This document shows, one piece after another, positions 27,017 through 35,240 of a stretch of DNA of 64,000 nucleotides. A program made the position numbers and the translations under genes. How positions within the stretch are numbered: position 1 is the first letter of the stretch; the number at the start of each line of letters is the position of its first letter. The notes beneath the pieces are model-generated. The model did not search any database, was not told where the DNA came from, and was given only the letters and a program-made list of their open reading frames with translations. The stretch comes from Halorarius halobius (GTDB lineage Archaea > Halobacteriota > Halobacteria > Halobacteriales > Haloarculaceae). The stretch is from positions 1,013,227 to 1,077,226 of the forward strand of contig NZ_CP101161.1 of NCBI RefSeq assembly GCF_024298865.1, written 5' to 3'.

Positions 27017-27111
27017 ACGGGACGTGGACACGCCACCGTCAAGAGTGTCAGGGAGCGACAGCGTCAGAGGCTACCCGTTCCAGCGGTTCCGGGCCGCCAG
27101 TCGTCACCCGG

Positions 27112-27531
27112 TCACCCGTCGGGGGTCGGGGAGCGACGCCGGAGACGGACGGCCGCGGCGAGCGCGAGGAGCGCGTCGCTCCCGGTCGTCGAAAGCGCCG
27201 TCGCGGTGAACAGCCGCGCACCGTGGTCGACCGTCGCCACGTGGTCGGGGTTCGCGACGACGAAGTGCAACGCTCCCTCGAAGGCGAACGCGGCGGGGCC
27301 AGCGACGAGCACGAGCCACGCGCCGGCCCGGGAGTGGCCACACAGGAGCAACCCGACGCCGACGATGGGTGCGGCCAACAGCACGACGACTGTGTACGCG
27401 ACCTGCCAGTGGGCGACCGGAACCGGTATCGCGAAGTGGGCGAGACCGTGACCGAGCGTGAGGGCGACGTGGACGGCGACGGCGACGACCACCGCCGCGG
27501 CCGTCCAGCCGAGCGAGCGCGGACGGCACAT
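27112..27531 (-). CDS. membrane protein with four predicted helices
   Basis: A 139-residue protein with four membrane segments. Several histidines lie near helix ends (GHGLAHFAI, VAHWQVAY, GALHFVVANPDHVATVDHG), which could bind metal or haem, but no known motif is evident. It is 10 bp from the stop of the NmrA-like gene upstream, suggesting co-transcription with it. No family assigned. Confidence 0.65.
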   Translation of the reverse strand: MCRPRSLGWTAAAVVVAVAVHVALTLGHGLAHFAIPVPVAHWQVAYTVVVLLAAPIVGVGLLLCGHSRAGAWLVLVAGPAAFAFEGALHFVVANPDHVATVDHGARLFTATALSTTGSDALLALAAAVRLRRRSPTPDG

Positions 27532-27540
27532 CGCTGTCAG

Positions 27541-28350
27541 TCAGGGTGAGGCGCCGGTCGAGGGCACCTCGGTCGCGGTATCGGTCCCGTGGCGGGCCGC
27601 CAGCCACTCCTCCCAGGTGACGGTGCCGACCGCCCGGTCCGGACAGGTCGCCTCGCCCGCGCGGAAACCGGCGGCGACCCGCCCCGGAATCGGTAGCCTG
27701 ACGATGGGTCGTCGAAGGCCCCGCGTCTCGCGGTACGACCGTGCGAGTTCGCCCAGGGTTCGGACCTCGGGCCCCCCGACGGGAGCCACCCGGCCGCTCG
27801 CCTCGGGTGTGGCGTGTTCGACGACGGCGTCCGCGGCCTCACCGACGGCCAGCGGCTGAACTCGGAGCCTCGTCGGGAGCGGCCACACCGGGAGCCGCGA
27901 GACGGCGGCGAGGACGTCGTCGACGAACTCGTGGAACTGCGTCGCACGGAGGACGGTCGCGGGCACCTCACTCGACTCGACGGCGCGTTCGGCATCGAGT
28001 TTGTGCCGGTAGTACGACAGCGGTATCTCGTCGACGCCGACGATGGAGACGTACACGAAGTTCGAGACGTCCGCTTCCGCGGCCGCCGCGAGCAGGCGCT
28101 CGGTGCCCGCGACGTCGACGGCCGCGCTGTCGCCGGTCGGTGCCGTCGCCGCGTGGACGACGACGTCGACCCCCTCCATCGCCGCCTCGACGCCGTCGCC
28201 CGTCGTCAGGTCCAGTTCCACCCAGTCGCCGTCCGTGTCGGCCGGTGGGGAGCGGCTGGCCGCTCGGACCGACCGACCGGCCTCGCGGAGCCGCGGGCGA
28301 AGCGCCCGACCGAGCGTTCCGGTGGCACCCGTCAGGAGCGTTCGTCGCAT
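27541..28350 (-). CDS. NAD(P)-binding NmrA/SDR-like protein
   Basis: A 269-residue atypical short-chain dehydrogenase. It has the N-terminal dinucleotide motif TLLTGATGTLGRALRPRLRE, the acidic turn ELDLTTGDG, and VVHAATAP. The active-site-like YVSIVGVDEIPLSYYRHKLDAE keeps a YxxxK-like arrangement (YYRHK). Family members are NAD(P)-dependent epimerases or redox-sensing proteins such as complex I assembly and NmrA types. It is divergent from the Bat-like regulator, with 86 bp between. Substrate unknown. Confidence 0.85.
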   Translation of the reverse strand: MRRTLLTGATGTLGRALRPRLREAGRSVRAASRSPPADTDGDWVELDLTTGDGVEAAMEGVDVVVHAATAPTGDSAAVDVAGTERLLAAAAEADVSNFVYVSIVGVDEIPLSYYRHKLDAERAVESSEVPATVLRATQFHEFVDDVLAAVSRLPVWPLPTRLRVQPLAVGEAADAVVEHATPEASGRVAPVGGPEVRTLGELARSYRETRGLRRPIVRLPIPGRVAAGFRAGEATCPDRAVGTVTWEEWLAARHGTDTATEVPSTGASP

Positions 28351-28436
28351 GGCGAGAGGTTGTCGGTGGAGCGGGGAGTCGTCCCTGCCGAACCTGCCCG
28401 GGGTGTTTAAGTCAATCGTCGGCGGGACCGTACCAC

Positions 28437-29099
28437 ATGAAGCACGTCCGGGTGACGCTCGACGCGGACGACCGGGAAGCCGAGATACACCCGATGTACG
28501 ACCTGCTGACCAACGCGCCGTTCGTGGAGCGGGCGACGGCGATGCAGTGGAACACGCACGGCGACATGATCGGCGTCCTCCACTACGTCGAGGGCGACGC
28601 GGCGGCGTTCGACGCGGCCGTCGCCGGGATGGACCCGATACTCGAACACGAACTGGAACCGGCCGGCGACGGAGCGTTCCACGCGTACGTCCGCGACGCG
28701 CGGACCGACGTCCAGCGGACCCTGTTCGACCCGCTCGCCGAGGGGGGCATCGTCATCGTACCGCCGGTGCTGTTCCGCGCGGACGGCACGGTCACCATGT
28801 CCGTCTTCGGACCGACCGACTCCATCCAGACGGCGCTCGACGCGGTCCGCCCCGTCGTCGACCCCCGGGTCGAGGAAGTCGGAGGGTTGCAGGGCATCCC
28901 GCCGACGGTGGCCGCGGAGTTGAGCGACCGACAGCGGGAGGCGGTCGAAGTCGGGATGGAACTGGGCTACTACGACGTGCCCCGAAGCGCCAGCCAGACA
29001 GAGGTCGCCGCGGCGCTGGACTGCGCGCCCAGTACCGCCGCGGAGCATCTCCAGAAGGCCGAGGCGAAACTCGTCAGGGCCGGCCTCCGGACACGGTGA
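28437..29099 (+). CDS. Bat-type helix-turn-helix transcription regulator
   Basis: A 220-residue protein of the bacterio-opsin-activator family. The N-terminal sensor-like domain covers about 1-150. The C-terminal HTH_10 domain covers about 160-215: LSDRQREAVEVGMELGYYDV then the recognition helix ALDCAPSTAAEHLQKAEAKL. These are haloarchaea-specific regulators. A TATA-like tttaag at 28406-28411 lies about 27 bp before ATG 28437. It is divergent from the NmrA-like gene, a plausible target (inference). Confidence 0.9.
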   Translation: MKHVRVTLDADDREAEIHPMYDLLTNAPFVERATAMQWNTHGDMIGVLHYVEGDAAAFDAAVAGMDPILEHELEPAGDGAFHAYVRDARTDVQRTLFDPLAEGGIVIVPPVLFRADGTVTMSVFGPTDSIQTALDAVRPVVDPRVEEVGGLQGIPPTVAAELSDRQREAVEVGMELGYYDVPRSASQTEVAAALDCAPSTAAEHLQKAEAKLVRAGLRTR

Positions 29100-29100
29100 C

Positions 29101-29306
29101 GGGCGGCGACGGCGACCGGGTGAATGGAGGCGGGCGGCGACGGCGACCGGGTGAATGGGGGCGGGCGGCGACGGCGACCGGGTGAATGGAGGCGGGCGGC
29201 GACGGCGACCGGGTGAATGGAGGCGGGCGGCGACGGCGACCGGGTGAATGGGGGCGGGCGGCGACGGCGACCGGGTGAATGGGGGCGGGCGGCGACGGCG
29301 ACCGGG
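29101..29306. repeat. 31-bp minisatellite, 6.6 copies
   Basis: Head-to-tail copies begin at 29101, 29132, 29163, 29194, 29225, 29256 and 29287 (last one partial, 20 bp). Each begins gggcggcgacggcgaccggg, continues tgaatgg, then a or g, then ggc. Copies differ only at that single base. The array fills the gap between two convergent genes, 2 bp after one stop codon and 2 bp before the other. Units are contiguous without spacers, so it is not CRISPR. Confidence 0.95.
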
Positions 29307-29308
29307 GG

Positions 29309-29989
29309 CTACGGGCGGACGCCGACCGTGAGCAGGGTGCCGAGCGTGCGGTACCGCTCGACCATCGCCCCCCGCGTCTCCCAGTCGTCGGTCGGGAACT
29401 CGCTCTCGGGTGGTATCTCGGTTTCGCGGTCCGGTACGTTGTCCTGTTCGGCGACGTGGAACCCGGCCTCGCGGAACGCTTCGCGGTATTCGTCTGCCGA
29501 CCAGCGGGTCATCTCTACGCTGATTGACTTCTGCCACTCGTGGGAGTGGACGTTCTCCTCGTAGTAGTTCACCGCACAGAAGAACGTCCCGCCCGGTCGC
29601 AGGATTCGGGCGAGTTCTTCGAGCGTGTTGTGGGGGTCCGCGGCGTAGTAGAACGCCTCCATCGAGAACACGTGGTCGACGCTGTCGTCCGCGAAGGGGA
29701 GCGCGTCGAAGTCGCCGACGAGATACGCGACCTGTGGGTCGTCGGTGTAGTCGGCGGCGTTGCGGGCCATCTCGGGCGAGCCGTCGAGGCCGTACGCGCG
29801 GCCTGCCTCCTTCGTGTCCCGGAGCGCGCGGGCGGCGTACCCCGACCCACAGCCGAGGTCGAGGACGGTGTCGCCCGCCTCGACGGGCATCCGCGCGAGG
29901 ACGTGCTTCGCGGTGTGCCAGTGGCGTTGCTCCATCCCGCGGTCCTTCCCCGCCGCGGCCCAGGCGTCGAACTCCTCGCGGACGCTCAT
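29309..29989 (-). CDS. class I SAM-dependent methyltransferase
   Basis: A 226-residue protein. SAM motif I is VLDLGCGSGYAARAL (about 42-56), followed by an acidic motif II (AYGLDGSPEMA) and motif III with VGDFDALPFADDSVDHVFSM. Motif IV resembles UbiE-type methyltransferases (ELARILRPGGTFFCAVNYY). The C-terminal part contains RWSADEYREAFREAGF. The substrate cannot be inferred. Its stop lies 3 bp from the minisatellite. Confidence 0.85.
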   Translation of the reverse strand: MSVREEFDAWAAAGKDRGMEQRHWHTAKHVLARMPVEAGDTVLDLGCGSGYAARALRDTKEAGRAYGLDGSPEMARNAADYTDDPQVAYLVGDFDALPFADDSVDHVFSMEAFYYAADPHNTLEELARILRPGGTFFCAVNYYEENVHSHEWQKSISVEMTRWSADEYREAFREAGFHVAEQDNVPDRETEIPPESEFPTDDWETRGAMVERYRTLGTLLTVGVRP

Positions 29990-30089
29990 ACCGCCGGGAG
30001 GGCGCGGCCGCACTTCAGCGGTGCGTTCCGGGCGTGCCCCGCGGCGGGACCCCGGATGGATTTTTACCCACCGGCGCGGACGGACGGGT

Positions 30090-30518
30090 ATGGCAGGACC
30101 ACGTCGCCGGTTCAAGGTGGCCGACATCGCACAGCAGGTCGTCGGGGGGTTCCTGCTGGCGGGCCCCTTCGTCGTCACCGCTGAAGTGTGGCAACTCGCC
30201 ACGAACATGAGCCTCCTGCAGGGCGGCACCGCCGCGCTCATCGTCGTCCTCATCGGCTACGGCGCGCTGTACAAGGCCGACGACCGGGACCCCGACCGCG
30301 AGAGCGAAGTCGGGGGCATCCCCCTCCGGTTCCTCTCGCTGATGGCCGTCTCGTTCGGGTCGGTGTTGCTCCTCGCGCTGGTGTTCGACGCGCCCGCGAC
30401 GTTCTTCAACGACTTCGGCGTCCCGCAGTCGCAGTGGCCGCTGGAGACGGCGAAAGCCGTCGCCATCGGCGCCATCTTCTCGGTGGTCGGCGCCGCGACG
30501 GCCGACTCGGTGTTCTGA
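30090..30518 (+). CDS. integral membrane protein, DUF2391-like
   Basis: A 142-residue protein with four predicted helices (QQVVGGFLLAGPFVVTAEVW; a second near AALIVVLIGYGALY; two in the C-terminal half). Conserved-looking polar loop KADDRDPDRE follows helix 2. It resembles DUF2391-type haloarchaeal membrane proteins, but I hold this loosely. It is flanked by a divergent methyltransferase and a convergent RidA-like gene. Confidence 0.65.
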   Translation: MAGPRRRFKVADIAQQVVGGFLLAGPFVVTAEVWQLATNMSLLQGGTAALIVVLIGYGALYKADDRDPDRESEVGGIPLRFLSLMAVSFGSVLLLALVFDAPATFFNDFGVPQSQWPLETAKAVAIGAIFSVVGAATADSVF

Positions 30519-30532
30519 GGGGACGCGGCCAC

Positions 30533-30976
30533 CTACTCCCCGTCGCCGCTATCGACGACTACCTCCGCGTCGTCACCGCTCCCGACGACCGCTTCCGCTT
30601 CCACTTCGACCACCAGCCCCGGGTCGACCAGTCGGGACACCTCGACCATCGTCGCGGCCGGCCGCACGTCGTCGAAGAACTCCCCGTGGACCTCCCCGAC
30701 CGTCTCCCAGTCGTCGATGTCGGTGACGAACAGGCGGGTTCGCACGACGTCGTCGAGCGCGGCGTCCGCCTTCTCGAGCGCGGCACGGACGTTCTCCAGT
30801 GCCCGACGCGTCTGTCGCTCGGGGTCCCCCGGCGCGACCACCTCACCGTCGTCGGTGGCAGTCGTCCCGGACACGACCACCCGGTCGCCGGCACCGCCGT
30901 CACCGACTCTGACGGCCCGGGCGTAGCCGACGCGCGGTTCCCACTCGGTTCCCGAGGTGACGTGTCGTCGTTGCAC
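30533..30976 (-). CDS. RidA/YjgF family protein
   Basis: A 147-residue protein with the RidA fold pattern. It opens EPRVGYARAVRVGD, continues VVVSGTTATDDGEVV, then NVRAALEKADAALDDVVRTR and LFVTDIDDWETVGEVHGEFF. The C-terminal RPAATMVEVSRLVDPGLVVE contains the Arg that binds imine/enamine carboxylates in active members. Such enzymes hydrolyse reactive enamines. The GTG start at 30976 is inferred; no better ATG exists. An acidic tail of 15 residues follows the domain. Confidence 0.85.
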   Translation of the reverse strand: MQRRHVTSGTEWEPRVGYARAVRVGDGGAGDRVVVSGTTATDDGEVVAPGDPERQTRRALENVRAALEKADAALDDVVRTRLFVTDIDDWETVGEVHGEFFDDVRPAATMVEVSRLVDPGLVVEVEAEAVVGSGDDAEVVVDSGDGE

Positions 30977-31066
30977 GCTCGCGTCGGGGGAGGCCGACGC
31001 CGTAAGCGTGTCCCCCTCGGGCGTGTCCCCGGCCGACCGACGGTGGCGTCGGCCGCGAACTGAAGC

Positions 31067-31073
31067 CTTTAAG
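31067..31073 (+). promoter_or_regulatory. TATA box for the 28-codon ORF and downstream gene
   Basis: The heptamer ctttaag is 25-31 bp before ATG 31098, which fits a leaderless transcript beginning with the short ORF. This is the main evidence that the microprotein is translated. Confidence 0.6.
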
Positions 31074-31097
31074 CCGGTTCCGTCGGAGGCTTGGGGC

Positions 31098-31184
31098 ATG
31101 AGCGATGCCACCAAGGTCGTGGTCGGGACGGTCGGGGCCGCCGCGCTGTTCTCGGTCGCGCTGATAGTCGCGCTCGCGCTCTGA
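31098..31184 (+). CDS. 28-residue single-helix membrane microprotein
   Basis: The frame encodes MSDATKVVVGTVGAAALFSV followed by ALIVALAL, a short polar N-terminus plus one hydrophobic helix. A TATA box sits at the leaderless distance, and its TGA overlaps the ATG of the next gene (TGATG). Together these suggest a genuine translated microprotein coupled to that gene. It could anchor or regulate the neighbouring cytoplasmic protein (inference). Confidence 0.65.
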   Translation: MSDATKVVVGTVGAAALFSVALIVALAL

Positions 31185-31963
31185 TGTTCACCGAGCGCGA
31201 GCCCTCGCCGGCCGTCGATGCCGTCCGGGACGAGTACGCCCCCGAGGCTCTCGTGGTCGACGTCGAGCGGGACTTCGAGACGCTCGACCCGGCAACCGCG
31301 GAGAGTCTCGGCCTGCTGGTCGACGCGCTCGACCCGAAATCGTACCCCTCGGAGTGGGTGCCCGACGACGCACCCGAGATACTGCACCGACTCGCCGGCG
31401 AGGAGTTCACCGTCGGGGCGCCCGGCGACGGCGGCGTCGCGTGGACACGACAGACGACGCCGCCGACGGTGTTCGTCAAACCGCGGCTCGCGGGCTCGCC
31501 CGACGGGTTCGTGGCGTTTCTCGTCGCGGAGGCGCTCGTGCAGGCGGGACGCGACCTGCCGGAGACGTTCCTCGGGTTCTTCGACGCCGACTACCCCGCG
31601 CTGGCGGCGGCGACGCCGCTGTCCCCGACGGACACCTACCAACTGGCGGCCGCGCTGTACGAGGCGTACGTGGGACTCCACACCCGGGACGTGTTCGAGG
31701 GATGGGACGAGTCGCACCCGACGCTGTACGACGAGTGGGTCGACGCCGGCGAGCGACTGGAGCCACGGCTCTCGGACCTGTCTGCCGACGTCGCCGCCGG
31801 CCGCACGGAGTTTCCGGCGGCCGCCGAGTTCGCCTGCTCGGCCGTGAAACACGGCCTCGACCTCCCCGCGCCGTTCTCGGCGCTGGACACGGCGGCGTAC
31901 CGCCACCACGGCGCGGCCTACGCGGTGCAGTGGGCCGAGCGGACGTTCGACGAGTTGGCGTAG
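31184..31963 (+). CDS. uncharacterised haloarchaeal protein
   Basis: A 259-residue acidic, soluble protein beginning MFTEREPSPAVDAVRDEYAP. It has no membrane segment or known catalytic motif. Recurrent aromatic and acidic features (DTYQLAAALYEAYVGLHTRD, AYRHHGAAYAVQWAERTFDE) suggest an all-helical C-terminal half. It may belong to one of the recently numbered haloarchaeal DUF families (DUF7089-like), but I cannot confirm. It is translationally coupled to the microprotein and convergent with the RecA-like gene, 6 bp apart. Confidence 0.75.
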   Translation: MFTEREPSPAVDAVRDEYAPEALVVDVERDFETLDPATAESLGLLVDALDPKSYPSEWVPDDAPEILHRLAGEEFTVGAPGDGGVAWTRQTTPPTVFVKPRLAGSPDGFVAFLVAEALVQAGRDLPETFLGFFDADYPALAAATPLSPTDTYQLAAALYEAYVGLHTRDVFEGWDESHPTLYDEWVDAGERLEPRLSDLSADVAAGRTEFPAAAEFACSAVKHGLDLPAPFSALDTAAYRHHGAAYAVQWAERTFDELA

Positions 31964-31969
31964 CGGCCG

Positions 31970-32548
31970 TCAGAAGTCGACGGTGATGGTGCCGCCCTCG
32001 GTGAGTTCGATGACGCCATCGAACAGTTCGCGGTACTGGTCGACCACGTCGGGGTCGTGGACTTCCTCGGCGAGGTGGAACAGGCCGACGGCGTCGTGCT
32101 CGTCCAGCAGGAGGAGGATGTCCTCGACGGCGCCCATCGCGCGCTGGTCGTCGGCGTAGTACGCCATCTCGGTGATGGAGTCCAGCGAGATGCGGAGTTT
32201 CCCCTCGTGGCTCTCGAGGAACTCGCGGGTCTTCCGGACGATGCCCGCCAGGTCGTCGGGCGAGGAGACGTAGTAGACGGAGTCGGAGCTACGCCGGGAG
32301 TAGCCCCGCTCGACCGACAGCGTGTCGAGGATGGTCGTCGTGTCGCGGTCGACGCCGTAGTACTCCAGTTTCTGCTGGACCTCGCGTGCGGTGGTCCGCG
32401 TGGAGATGACCAGCCGGTAGTCGGTGTCGGTCTTGAGAAACTCCGTGTCGATGCGGTCCGTCTCGCCTGTGCTCGGGTGGATGAGGAGGACGCCGGTGCC
32501 GCCGGGGATGGTGTCGGGGGCGTTCTCGACGGCGAGTTCGTAATCCAT
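31970..32548 (-). CDS. RecA/KaiC-fold protein lacking a Walker A lysine
   Basis: A 192-residue protein. The strand order resembles KaiC/RecA-like ATPases: GTGVLLIHPSTGETDRID at the P-loop position, RLVISTRTTAREVQQKLEYY, VYYVSSPDDL, and LRISLDSITEMAYYADD at the Walker B region. The usual GxxxxGK[T/S] is replaced by HPSTGETDR, so nucleotide binding is doubtful. It follows oapC on the same strand with its own TATA-like box (minus-strand gtttaagc, 32571-32578) about 27 bp upstream. Its location suggests an origin-linked role. May correspond to DUF7090. Confidence 0.7.
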   Translation of the reverse strand: MDYELAVENAPDTIPGGTGVLLIHPSTGETDRIDTEFLKTDTDYRLVISTRTTAREVQQKLEYYGVDRDTTTILDTLSVERGYSRRSSDSVYYVSSPDDLAGIVRKTREFLESHEGKLRISLDSITEMAYYADDQRAMGAVEDILLLLDEHDAVGLFHLAEEVHDPDVVDQYRELFDGVIELTEGGTITVDF

Positions 32549-32608
32549 ACCGGGCAGTCGGGCGGGAGTGGCTTAAACGTGAACGTCGCCCGGCCCTACC
32601 CGCCGGCG

Positions 32609-33565
32609 CTACTCGCCGGGCTCCTCGCCCATCCAGTTCTCGGGCACCTGGATGACGTATCGCCCGTTCTCCTGGAGCGCGATGATGTACTCCTCGCGGT
32701 CGTACAGCTCCATCAGGTTGAGTTCGTACTGACCGGGCTCGAGTATCTTGATGGACTCGAACTGGTCGTTGAGTTGCTCGCGAAGCTCCGAGAGGTCCGG
32801 CTCCTCGCCGGTCGGCTCCGAGACGACGCGCCCCTCGGCGTCGGCCTCGCGGTCGACGGTCGCCTCCGCCGCCTCGAGGTCACCCTCGTCGCCGAGCCCC
32901 GTCCCGGTGGCGGCGTCGGCCGTGGATGCGTCGTCGGCGTCGTCGGCGTCGTCGGCGTCCGTGCCGCCCGCGGACGCCACCTCGGCGTCGCTGGCGACGC
33001 CCGCGCGGGCATCGGACTGGGCGCGGTCCTCCGCGTCCTCGACCGCTTCGCGCGCCGCGCGCGCGTCCGCATCGATGATACCGTCCTCGTCGGCGGAGTC
33101 CGGGGCGTCGTCGTCCTCCTCCTGGAAGCCGCCCTTGCGGATGGGGTCGGCGGCGTCCGAGGAGTCGGGCCACGGGGCGTTCGGGTCCGGGGCGTCCGAC
33201 TCGGCGCTTCCACCGGAAGCCGCGGCCGTTCCGTCGGCCGTGGATGGTTCGTCAGTCGGCGGCTCGTCGGCCGTCAACGGTTCGTCCACCGACGGTGGCT
33301 CGTCGTCGACCCGCTCCTCCGGCGACGGCGAGTTCGAGACGAAATCGCGGACCTTCGTGGCGGCGCGACCCACCGTCGAGGCCGCGCCGTCGGGTTCGGG
33401 GGAGTCCGGCACCGCCTCCGCGGCGTCTTCCGGCGGCTCGTCGGGCACCTCGGTCCCCTCGGGGTAGAACTGAAACTTGTTGCCACCGCAGTCGGGACAG
33501 CCGCCGAGCATCTCCTTCGAGCCGTCGTCGAACGTGTGCCCGCAGGCGGTACACTGGTGGGGCAT
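32609..33565 (-). CDS. oapC: origin-associated protein OapC (zinc ribbon, conserved C-terminal domain)
   Basis: A 318-residue protein. An N-terminal zinc ribbon uses Cys 5, 8, 23, 26 (QCTACGH then GGCPDCGG). A long acidic, Ala/Ser-rich unstructured middle (about 45-240) follows. The conserved C-terminal domain (about 245-318) contains LREQLNDQFESIKILEPGQY and ends PENWMGEEPGE. OapC is encoded with OapA and OapB next to the main haloarchaeal origin. The start codon overlaps the oapB stop, so the three form one operon transcribed away from the origin. Confidence 0.87.
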   Translation of the reverse strand: MPHQCTACGHTFDDGSKEMLGGCPDCGGNKFQFYPEGTEVPDEPPEDAAEAVPDSPEPDGAASTVGRAATKVRDFVSNSPSPEERVDDEPPSVDEPLTADEPPTDEPSTADGTAAASGGSAESDAPDPNAPWPDSSDAADPIRKGGFQEEDDDAPDSADEDGIIDADARAAREAVEDAEDRAQSDARAGVASDAEVASAGGTDADDADDADDASTADAATGTGLGDEGDLEAAEATVDREADAEGRVVSEPTGEEPDLSELREQLNDQFESIKILEPGQYELNLMELYDREEYIIALQENGRYVIQVPENWMGEEPGE

Positions 33566-33951
33566 TACTGCTTGTGGATGAGCGTGCTGATGAGGTTCTC
33601 GTCCTTGTGGAGCGTCTCGATGCGGTTCGCCGGCCCGATGACCGTCAGTTTGCTCTCGCCGCTTTTCCCCATCAGCTTCCCGAACAGGCTGGTGTCGCCG
33701 CTTCCAGTCGGGTACGTCTCTATCTCGATGCCGGTGAACCCGTCCGGCGATATCTCCGACATCGTGACCTCGATGAGCTTCGACTCCTCCTCGGGGTCGA
33801 GCCCCTTCTCGAGGATGACGATGTTGCCGTCGTGGACGCCGTCGAGGATGAGCCGTATCTTCTCCATCGTGCGCAGGCCGTCCATCCGCTCGGCGCTTAT
33901 CATGTCGACCTGCACGCCGTCGTCGGGGTGTTGTGCTTCAGGCATGGTCAC
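33565..33951 (-). CDS. oapB: origin-associated protein OapB (DUF2073)
   Basis: A 128-residue DUF2073 protein (VDMISAERMDGLRTMEKIRL, then NIVILEKGLDPEEESKLIEV). It is known as an origin-linked protein in haloarchaea and as an RNase P RNA-binding partner (L7Ae-like context) in other archaea. The GTG start at 33951 overlaps the oapA stop (GTGA); ATG 33945 is an alternative. Its TAA overlaps the oapC start. Gene order oapA-oapB-oapC strongly supports the call. Confidence 0.88.
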   Translation of the reverse strand: MTMPEAQHPDDGVQVDMISAERMDGLRTMEKIRLILDGVHDGNIVILEKGLDPEEESKLIEVTMSEISPDGFTGIEIETYPTGSGDTSLFGKLMGKSGESKLTVIGPANRIETLHKDENLISTLIHKQ

Positions 33952-34589
33952 CCGAAGTACTCCGAAATCTTGTCGTACACTTCGTCCATGTTGTCCCCTT
34001 CCAGCGCCGACAGCGGGATAGTCTCGTGCTGTGGGAACGCGTTGCGGATGCGCTGGACCGACGAGTCCTCGAGGTCGGTCTTGTTGGCGAGGATGAGGAC
34101 GGGGAGGTCCTGTGACTCGATGATGCCGATGAGCATCGTGTTCACCTGCGTGAACGGGTCCGTCGTCGAGTCGAGCACGTAGATGACCCCGTCGACGTCC
34201 TCGCGGAGCCAGTGCATCGCCTCCGCGACGCCCTCGGTCGCCTCGCGGGACCGGCGGACGGCGTCCTCCTCCTCGATGTCGTGTTCGAGGAACTCCGTGT
34301 AGTCGACTTTCGTCGTCACGCCGGGCGTGTCGACGATGTCGATGGTGACGGACTTCCCGTTGCGCTTTATCTCCACGTTCTCCTTGCGCCGGGCGCGGCG
34401 CGTCTCGTGGGGGACGTGGCTCTCCGGCCCGATGGCGTCACCGGTCCAGTCGCGTGCGATACGGTTAGCGAGCGTCGTCTTCCCCGCGTTCGGGGGGCCG
34501 TAGATGCCGATTCGCTTCGGCTCGGACCCCTGAAACAGGCTAGACGTCACCCGAGAGATGCTCGATCTGAGGTCTGTAATCAGTCCCAT
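33948..34589 (-). CDS. oapA: Era-like GTPase OapA, origin-associated
   Basis: A 213-residue GTPase. The P-loop is GPPNAGKT (about 31-38), with switch II DTPG (about 87-90) and base-recognition NKTD (about 175). The N-terminal stretch MGLITDLRSSISRVTSSLFQ is helical. I chose ATG 34589 because a strong Shine-Dalgarno GGGAGG lies five bases upstream, unusual in this genome. It is the first gene of the oapABC operon, reading away from the origin. OapA homologues flank the oriC1-type origin in other haloarchaea. Confidence 0.9.
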   Translation of the reverse strand: MGLITDLRSSISRVTSSLFQGSEPKRIGIYGPPNAGKTTLANRIARDWTGDAIGPESHVPHETRRARRKENVEIKRNGKSVTIDIVDTPGVTTKVDYTEFLEHDIEEEDAVRRSREATEGVAEAMHWLREDVDGVIYVLDSTTDPFTQVNTMLIGIIESQDLPVLILANKTDLEDSSVQRIRNAFPQHETIPLSALEGDNMDEVYDKISEYFG

Positions 34590-34594
34590 CCTTT

Positions 34595-34600
34595 CCTCCC
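34595..34600 (-). promoter_or_regulatory. ribosome binding site of oapA
   Basis: On the minus strand gggagg is followed by five bases and then ATG 34589. Leadered initiation with a full Shine-Dalgarno is the exception in a window dominated by probable leaderless starts. It decides between this start and upstream ATG 34649/34679. Confidence 0.65.
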
Positions 34601-34960
34601 ACGGCCTTGACTTCGGGTGGAAATCCGGCCGCTCTGCACGTAGTACCATACCGCATTCACTTAAGTCTGCGTCAGACACGTATCCGGACGCGGACAGGTG
34701 GGATGGCCCGTACGGAGGCTCAGCGGGGGCGTCACGTGACCCGCGACGTGGTCCCGACGTGTCCGGTCGCGACGCGGTTCCCAGATGTCGGTCGGTTCCA
34801 CGTGTTGGTCAGGGTGACGACCGCCGACCGTGGCCCGGAACGTGACGCCGTTCGCCGGCAGTTTAGCCGACGGTCGGGGGTCGAGTGGGGTAGGCAGGTC
34901 GACACGAAATCAGGGGGCTGTGCCACTCACGGCGGCTAGCGCCCGCGCTCGCGCGCCCAC

Positions 34961-34994
34961 TAGCCGGTACCTGAACGTAGCCGGTACCTGAACG
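34961..34994. repeat. 17-bp tandem duplication in the origin flank
   Basis: The unit tagccggtacctgaacg occurs twice, exactly back to back (34961-34977, 34978-34994). A small hairpin ccgaat/attcgg (34998-35003, 35008-35013) follows immediately. Further gattcgg-like words recur to about 35,200. This could be a protein-binding array on the oapA side of the origin. Confidence 0.75.
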
Positions 34995-35240
34995 ATTCCG
35001 AATCCAAATTCGGACTGAACAGTTACGTTCCGGGACGATTCGGACCGATTGTCACATGTCGATCCGATAGTCGCTCCGGACCGTCGAGTGCAACCGGGGA
35101 ACGGTCGAATGAGGGTGACCGATGGATTCGGAAACGTCGGCCGGGATAGTGGGAAGACTGTTCGACTGGCCTGGTAGTCCCGACATGGCGATTCCGAGGG
35201 CCAGGACGCGAGTATCGTGAGCCGGACAGCTACTATCGGG

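Noticed and set aside
29101..29306. CRISPR array
   Set aside because: The repeats are contiguous 31-bp units with no spacers and no cas genes nearby, so this is a minisatellite.
28407..29537. 376-codon minus-strand frame across the minisatellite
   Set aside because: The repetitive translation arises from the 31-bp repeat staying open in several frames; the real genes converge on the array.
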